DNA of 28,268 nucleotides from SLFT01 sp964493075 (lineage in GTDB: Bacteria; Hydrogenedentota; Hydrogenedentia; Hydrogenedentales; CAITNO01), in the NCBI GenBank assembly GCA_964493075.1, contig CAZBNU010000031.1:1-28268 (forward strand), given 5' to 3'. Below are positions 25,658 to 28,268 of this stretch, piece by piece. Within the stretch, counting starts at the first letter, position 1. Every line of letters begins with the position of its first letter. A program made the position numbers and the translations under genes. The notes under the pieces were generated by a model that saw nothing but the letters and a program-made list of their open reading frames with translations, was not told the origin of the DNA and ran no database searches.

Positions 25658-26512
25658 ATGAATGAAAAAAAACATTTTCTGATCCCAGACGGCTATTCAA
25701 AACAGAGCCGGGATGAATTTGACGCTGTCGGTATGACACTGGCAGGCCAACTGTACGCCGATCTGTTGCTGCGGCGCATGCCCGATGCCACCTACGACAT
25801 CTGGTACAGCAGCGATCCTGACGCCAAGGATCCGACTGATGCCGAATTGGAACAGTATTCCGGCGTGATATGGCCCGGCTGCAATCTGACGATTTATCAT
25901 GATGACCCCCGTGTGCACCGACACTTGCGGACCGTGGAACGCGCCTATGAGGCGGGCATCCCCCAGTTCGGCAGTTGCTGGGGCATCCAGTTGGCAACCA
26001 CGGTAGCGGGCGGCGTTACGGAACCCCACCCCAAGGGCCGGGAAATGGGCATAGCGCTGAACATACAACTCACGGAAGCAGGCAAGAAACATCCCATGAT
26101 GAAAGGAAAGCCACCGGTATACGCCCACTTCGTGAGCCATGACGATTATGTGGCATCCGTTCCTGAATGTGTTCAAGTACTGGCAGGCAATTACTGGTGT
26201 CCTGTGCAAGCCGCCGCAGTCACCTACAAGAAGGGTGTTTTCTGGGCCACCCAGTATCATCCCGAATATGACCTGAACGAAGTAGGCTGCCTTATTTATG
26301 CCCGCACGGAACGGCTTATCAAGCAGGGGTGGTTCAAGGACATGGACGATCTAAAAATTTATGCAGACCGACTGAAAGCCGTTCATAAAGACCCAACGCT
26401 CAAACATATTCGGTGGCAGTTCAAAATTGATGATGACATCGTTCTGGACGATATACGCGAATGCGAATTTGTGAACTGGCTGAAATACGCGGTTATGAAG
26501 GAAACACCCTAA
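25658..26512 (+). CDS. Stand-alone class I glutamine amidotransferase-like protein
   Basis: 284 aa; AGGAA precedes ATG 25658, 21 bp after the esterase. The class I triad is visible: C107 in FGSCWGIQL, and H201 and E203 in QYHPEY. The oxyanion-region segment is SGVIWPGCN (68-76). The nearest familiar architecture is the GMP-synthase GATase domain, but no synthase domain is fused and none is nearby. About 75 extra residues follow the triad (YADRLKAVHKD...EFVNWLKYAV). The protein could supply ammonia to an unlinked synthetase, or hydrolyse a gamma-glutamyl compound as PuuD-type relatives do. Operon placement with a HAD hydrolase and an acetyl-esterase does not fix the substrate. Confidence 0.87.
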   Translation: MNEKKHFLIPDGYSKQSRDEFDAVGMTLAGQLYADLLLRRMPDATYDIWYSSDPDAKDPTDAELEQYSGVIWPGCNLTIYHDDPRVHRHLRTVERAYEAGIPQFGSCWGIQLATTVAGGVTEPHPKGREMGIALNIQLTEAGKKHPMMKGKPPVYAHFVSHDDYVASVPECVQVLAGNYWCPVQAAAVTYKKGVFWATQYHPEYDLNEVGCLIYARTERLIKQGWFKDMDDLKIYADRLKAVHKDPTLKHIRWQFKIDDDIVLDDIRECEFVNWLKYAVMKETP

Positions 26513-26535
26513 GAAAATGGGGCCTGGCAACTGGA

Positions 26536-26598
26536 GGTACGACAGGTGCCTGTACCCACTTTCGTACGGTGGGTTGCGCTCCGCTTCACCCACCCTAC
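26536..26598. repeat. Cluster of overlapping palindromes (REP-like) before the CDF gene
   Basis: First hairpin: GGTAC, then CAGG-TG-CCTG, then TACC (26536-26556, GA bulge). Second: GTAcGGTGGGT (26564-26574) pairs with ACCCACCcTAC (26588-26598) with one mismatch, and an inner GCG/CGC pair. The GTGGGT arm could alternatively pair with the earlier ACCCAC at about 26554-26559. The second element resembles, from memory, a GTAGGGTGGGT...ACCCACC palindrome common in many genomes. Lying between two same-strand genes, it may weaken read-through or stabilise the upstream mRNA. Confidence 0.55.
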
Positions 26599-26614
26599 AC
26601 TGAGAACCTGAAAT

Positions 26615-27541
26615 ATGAATATACGCACAATAGCCATGACATGCAGCCTTGCAGTTGCAGTCCTTATGTTAATCGGAAAACTGACCGCCTATTTCATCAC
26701 GGGCAGTAGCGCGATCCTTTCCGATGCCGCGGAGAGTATTGTGCATATTGCCGCTTCAGGTGTCGCTGCGTTTAGCCTCTGGTATTCCATGCAGGCGCCG
26801 GACACGAAGCATCCCTACGGCCACGGCAAGATTGTTTATTTTTCTTCGGGTTTTGAAGGTGGCCTGATTGGATTTGCGGCACTGTCCATCCTATACCTTG
26901 CCGGCAGAGACCTCATTCTTGGTAGTGAATTGAAGGAACTTGGCGCTGGTATTGCTATTACCGCGGCGCTGGCCGTGATCAATTGTGTGTTGGGACTTTT
27001 TCTGATCAGGGTGGGAAAACGCAATAATTCACTGATTCTGGAAGCCAATGGGAAACACATCCTGACAGACATGTGGACAAGTGCAGGCGTGGTGGTTGGC
27101 GTAACCGTTGTATGGTTCACCGGAATCGTATGGCTTGATCCTGTAGTGGCGATACTGATGGCCTTAAACATCCTGTATACCGCGTATTCGCTCATGAACA
27201 ATGCATTTGAAGGGCTCCTGGATAAAGCGGACCCGCAGCACACACAGGTATTGCTGGATTATCTTCAAAACCTCGTTGATACGGATCGCATAAGTGGGTA
27301 TCACCAGTTGCGTCATCGCCAGACGGAAAATACGGTCTGGATCGAAGTGCATATACTCGTCCCGGCGGAACTCAGCACCAGGAAAGCCCATGCCTGTATC
27401 ACCGAAATAGAGAAACAGATAATGACCCTGTTGCCCGGGCATGAAATCCATGTCACAACCCACGTGGAACCTGCAGAACACAACACCGCACATCCCGACG
27501 GCCACGAGGGCTTGCAAGACCCCTACCCGCCTTCTGCGTGA
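26615..27541 (+). CDS. Cation diffusion facilitator (CDF) family transporter
   Basis: 308 aa inner-membrane protein exporting divalent metal by proton antiport. About six hydrophobic segments occupy residues 5-195, followed by a cytoplasmic ferredoxin-like domain (about 205-292) ending GHEIHVTTHVEP and a His-rich tail (HNTAHPDGHEG). The transport site by alignment to YiiP is E40-x-x-x-H44 in TM2 (SDAAESIVH) and H148-x-x-x-D152 in TM5 (HILTD), rather than the usual D/D plus H/D. HPYGHGK (66-72) is the TM2-TM3 loop signature. The ribosome site is weak. It is 102 bp after the amidotransferase with palindromes between, so it may be independently expressed. Metal unknown. Confidence 0.92.
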   Translation: MNIRTIAMTCSLAVAVLMLIGKLTAYFITGSSAILSDAAESIVHIAASGVAAFSLWYSMQAPDTKHPYGHGKIVYFSSGFEGGLIGFAALSILYLAGRDLILGSELKELGAGIAITAALAVINCVLGLFLIRVGKRNNSLILEANGKHILTDMWTSAGVVVGVTVVWFTGIVWLDPVVAILMALNILYTAYSLMNNAFEGLLDKADPQHTQVLLDYLQNLVDTDRISGYHQLRHRQTENTVWIEVHILVPAELSTRKAHACITEIEKQIMTLLPGHEIHVTTHVEPAEHNTAHPDGHEGLQDPYPPSA

Positions 27542-27581
27542 AGTGTGAAGTTAGAAGTGTGAAGTGTGAAGTAAGAAGGGG
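27540..27581 (+). repeat. Heptanucleotide array upstream of the four-helix-bundle gene
   Basis: Six contiguous 7-bp units: GAAGTGT, GAAGTTA, GAAGTGT, GAAGTGT, GAAGTAA, GAAGGGG. The array begins inside the TGA stop codon of the CDF gene, so it directly abuts that coding region. It is related in inverted orientation to the array at 27997-28059. Confidence 0.85.
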
Positions 27582-27602
27582 GTAACGCAAAAGAGTATAA
27601 AA

Positions 27603-27971
27603 ATGAACGATAGTAAACGCGATATTTGTGAAAGAAGTTTTGCCTTTGCGGTGAGAATTGTCCGCTTGTGCCAAACACTCGATGAGATACGGGGTGTAAA
27701 CAGAACTCTCGCCAACCAGTTGTTACGGTCAGGTACTTCGATAGGCGCAAATATTGAAGAAGCACAAGCCGGACAAAGCGAAGCAGATTTTGTTTCCAAG
27801 TATTCCATTGCTTGTAAAGAGGCGCGGGAAACCCACTATTGGCTACGTCTGCTCATTGAAACCCAGATTTTCCCTAAAGAACGCCTGACCGACCTACTCG
27901 ACGAATGCGATCAGATTATTGCCATCCTCACCACAATTATTAAGAAAGTCAGAAACAAGAAGAAGAATTAG
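27603..27971 (+). CDS. Four-helix-bundle protein of the S23 / 23S rRNA intervening-sequence (IVP) family
   Basis: 122 aa from ATG 27603. Family landmarks: FAVRIVRLCQTL (helix 1), NQLLRSGTSIGANIEEA (38-54, the most conserved segment of this family), SEADFVSKYSIACKEARET, HYWLRLLIET, and a C-terminal helix ending in a lysine-rich tail (KKVRNKKKN). Relatives include proteins encoded within 23S rRNA intervening sequences and the Avd accessory protein of diversity-generating retroelements; the biochemical role of most members is unknown. There is no reverse transcriptase or variable repeat here. The gene is flanked by inverted heptanucleotide arrays, which suggests that it arrived as a unit. The ribosome site is poor (AAGAG). 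Confidence 0.9.
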   Translation: MNDSKRDICERSFAFAVRIVRLCQTLDEIRGVNRTLANQLLRSGTSIGANIEEAQAGQSEADFVSKYSIACKEARETHYWLRLLIETQIFPKERLTDLLDECDQIIAILTTIIKKVRNKKKN

Positions 27972-27996
27972 AAGAATGAAGGCAAAGTGGCTTAAT

Positions 27997-28059
27997 TTCA
28001 CCCTTCACCCTTCACCCTTCACCCTTCCTACTTCTCACTTCTAACTTCTCTCTTCGACC
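27997..28059 (-). repeat. Heptanucleotide array downstream of the four-helix-bundle gene, inverted relative to the upstream one
   Basis: Nine 7-bp units on the plus strand: four TTCACCC, then TTCCTAC, TTCTCAC, TTCTAAC, TTCTCTC, TTCGACC. Read on the minus strand toward the gene they become GAAGAGA, GAAGTTA, GAAGTGA, GAAGTAG, then four GAAGGGT. That is the same progression (TTA, TGn, TAn, GGn endings) as the upstream array read toward the gene. Confidence 0.85.
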
Positions 28060-28168
28060 CGAAATTTGACGGCACACCTGAAATCGGGTTTAGCGTTGCG
28101 ATGGTGCTGATTGACGGGGCATCCGGTATCTTACGCAATATCAAGATATTGTGCTTTCGGAAGGAGAA

Positions 28169-28197
28169 TTGCAGTAGACCTCTGTTTATGGCATAAT
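28169..28197 (+). promoter_or_regulatory. Candidate sigma70 promoter pointing off the right edge
   Basis: TTGCAG (28169-28174), a 17-nt spacer and CATAAT (28192-28197), with 4 of 6 and 5 of 6 matches. A perfect small palindrome, CAATATC-AA-GATATTG, lies upstream at 28136-28151. The gene it would serve is outside the window. Confidence 0.4.
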
Positions 28198-28268
28198 CCT
28201 TGCTTAACCTGTCCCATATCACTGTGTGTAGTGTGTTTAGGGTGGATGCGTCCTATAGGGTTGTGGCG

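Noticed and set aside
27540..28059. CRISPR array
   Set aside because: The repeats are contiguous 7-bp units with no spacers.
27603..28268. Diversity-generating retroelement suggested by the Avd-like four-helix-bundle protein
   Set aside because: No reverse transcriptase, template repeat or C-type-lectin variable region adjoins it. The FGE-like domains at the far left are 25 kb away and show no template-type repeat.

Overview
The window looks like chromosomal DNA from a Gram-negative bacterium of moderate GC content, probably an uncultured lineage such as Hydrogenedentota or a PVC relative. That placement is inferred. It rests on very large secreted proteins with acidic VEGEP pentapeptide linkers, tandem FGE-sulfatase-like domains behind a short beta-sandwich, cohesin/dockerin-type modules, a right-handed beta-helix protein with a C-terminal membrane anchor, and a stand-alone pilT. 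Two 100-N runs show that this is a scaffold, probably from a metagenome. No rRNA, tRNA, CRISPR array or transposase was seen.

Left part (1-15.8 kb) is a surface-protein region. A secreted protein with two FGE-sulfatase-like domains runs off the left edge on the minus strand. Next is a giant minus-strand gene (2259-9384, interrupted by both gaps) encoding IgGFc-binding-like, CARDB, DUF5011, carboxypeptidase-regulatory, FN3, dockerin and cohesin-like modules, then the VEGEP linker, EF-hands and a Cys/TM/basic C-terminal sorting tail. Three genes follow: a small plus-strand coiled-coil protein with 22-residue repeats, a calcineurin-like phosphoesterase, and (minus) pilT. A second secreted protein, a beta-helix/FN3/Ig protein with a different C-terminal anchor, completes this part.

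Middle part (16-20.9 kb) is a plus-strand putative operon: rfbA (dTDP-glucose synthesis), a secreted GH127 beta-L-arabinofuranosidase and an FGGY xylulokinase, separated by 32 and 21 bp. A GC-rich hairpin lies after it, followed by about 0.75 kb of AT-rich non-coding DNA carrying a palindrome and a direct repeat.

Right part (21.7-28.3 kb) has two minus-strand genes, an APH-fold kinase and a WaaE-like family 2 glycosyltransferase. A plus-strand set diverges from them: HAD hydrolase, CE7 acetyl-esterase and class I glutamine amidotransferase, each 21 bp apart, then a palindrome cluster and a CDF metal transporter. The last gene is a 122-aa four-helix-bundle (S23/IVP family) protein. It is bracketed by heptanucleotide arrays in inverted orientation whose units run in the same order on both sides, which looks like the termini of a small insertion unit. 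With GH127, XylB and CE7 present, hemicellulose or pectin sugar use is the main metabolic theme; the other genes concern envelope and surface structure.
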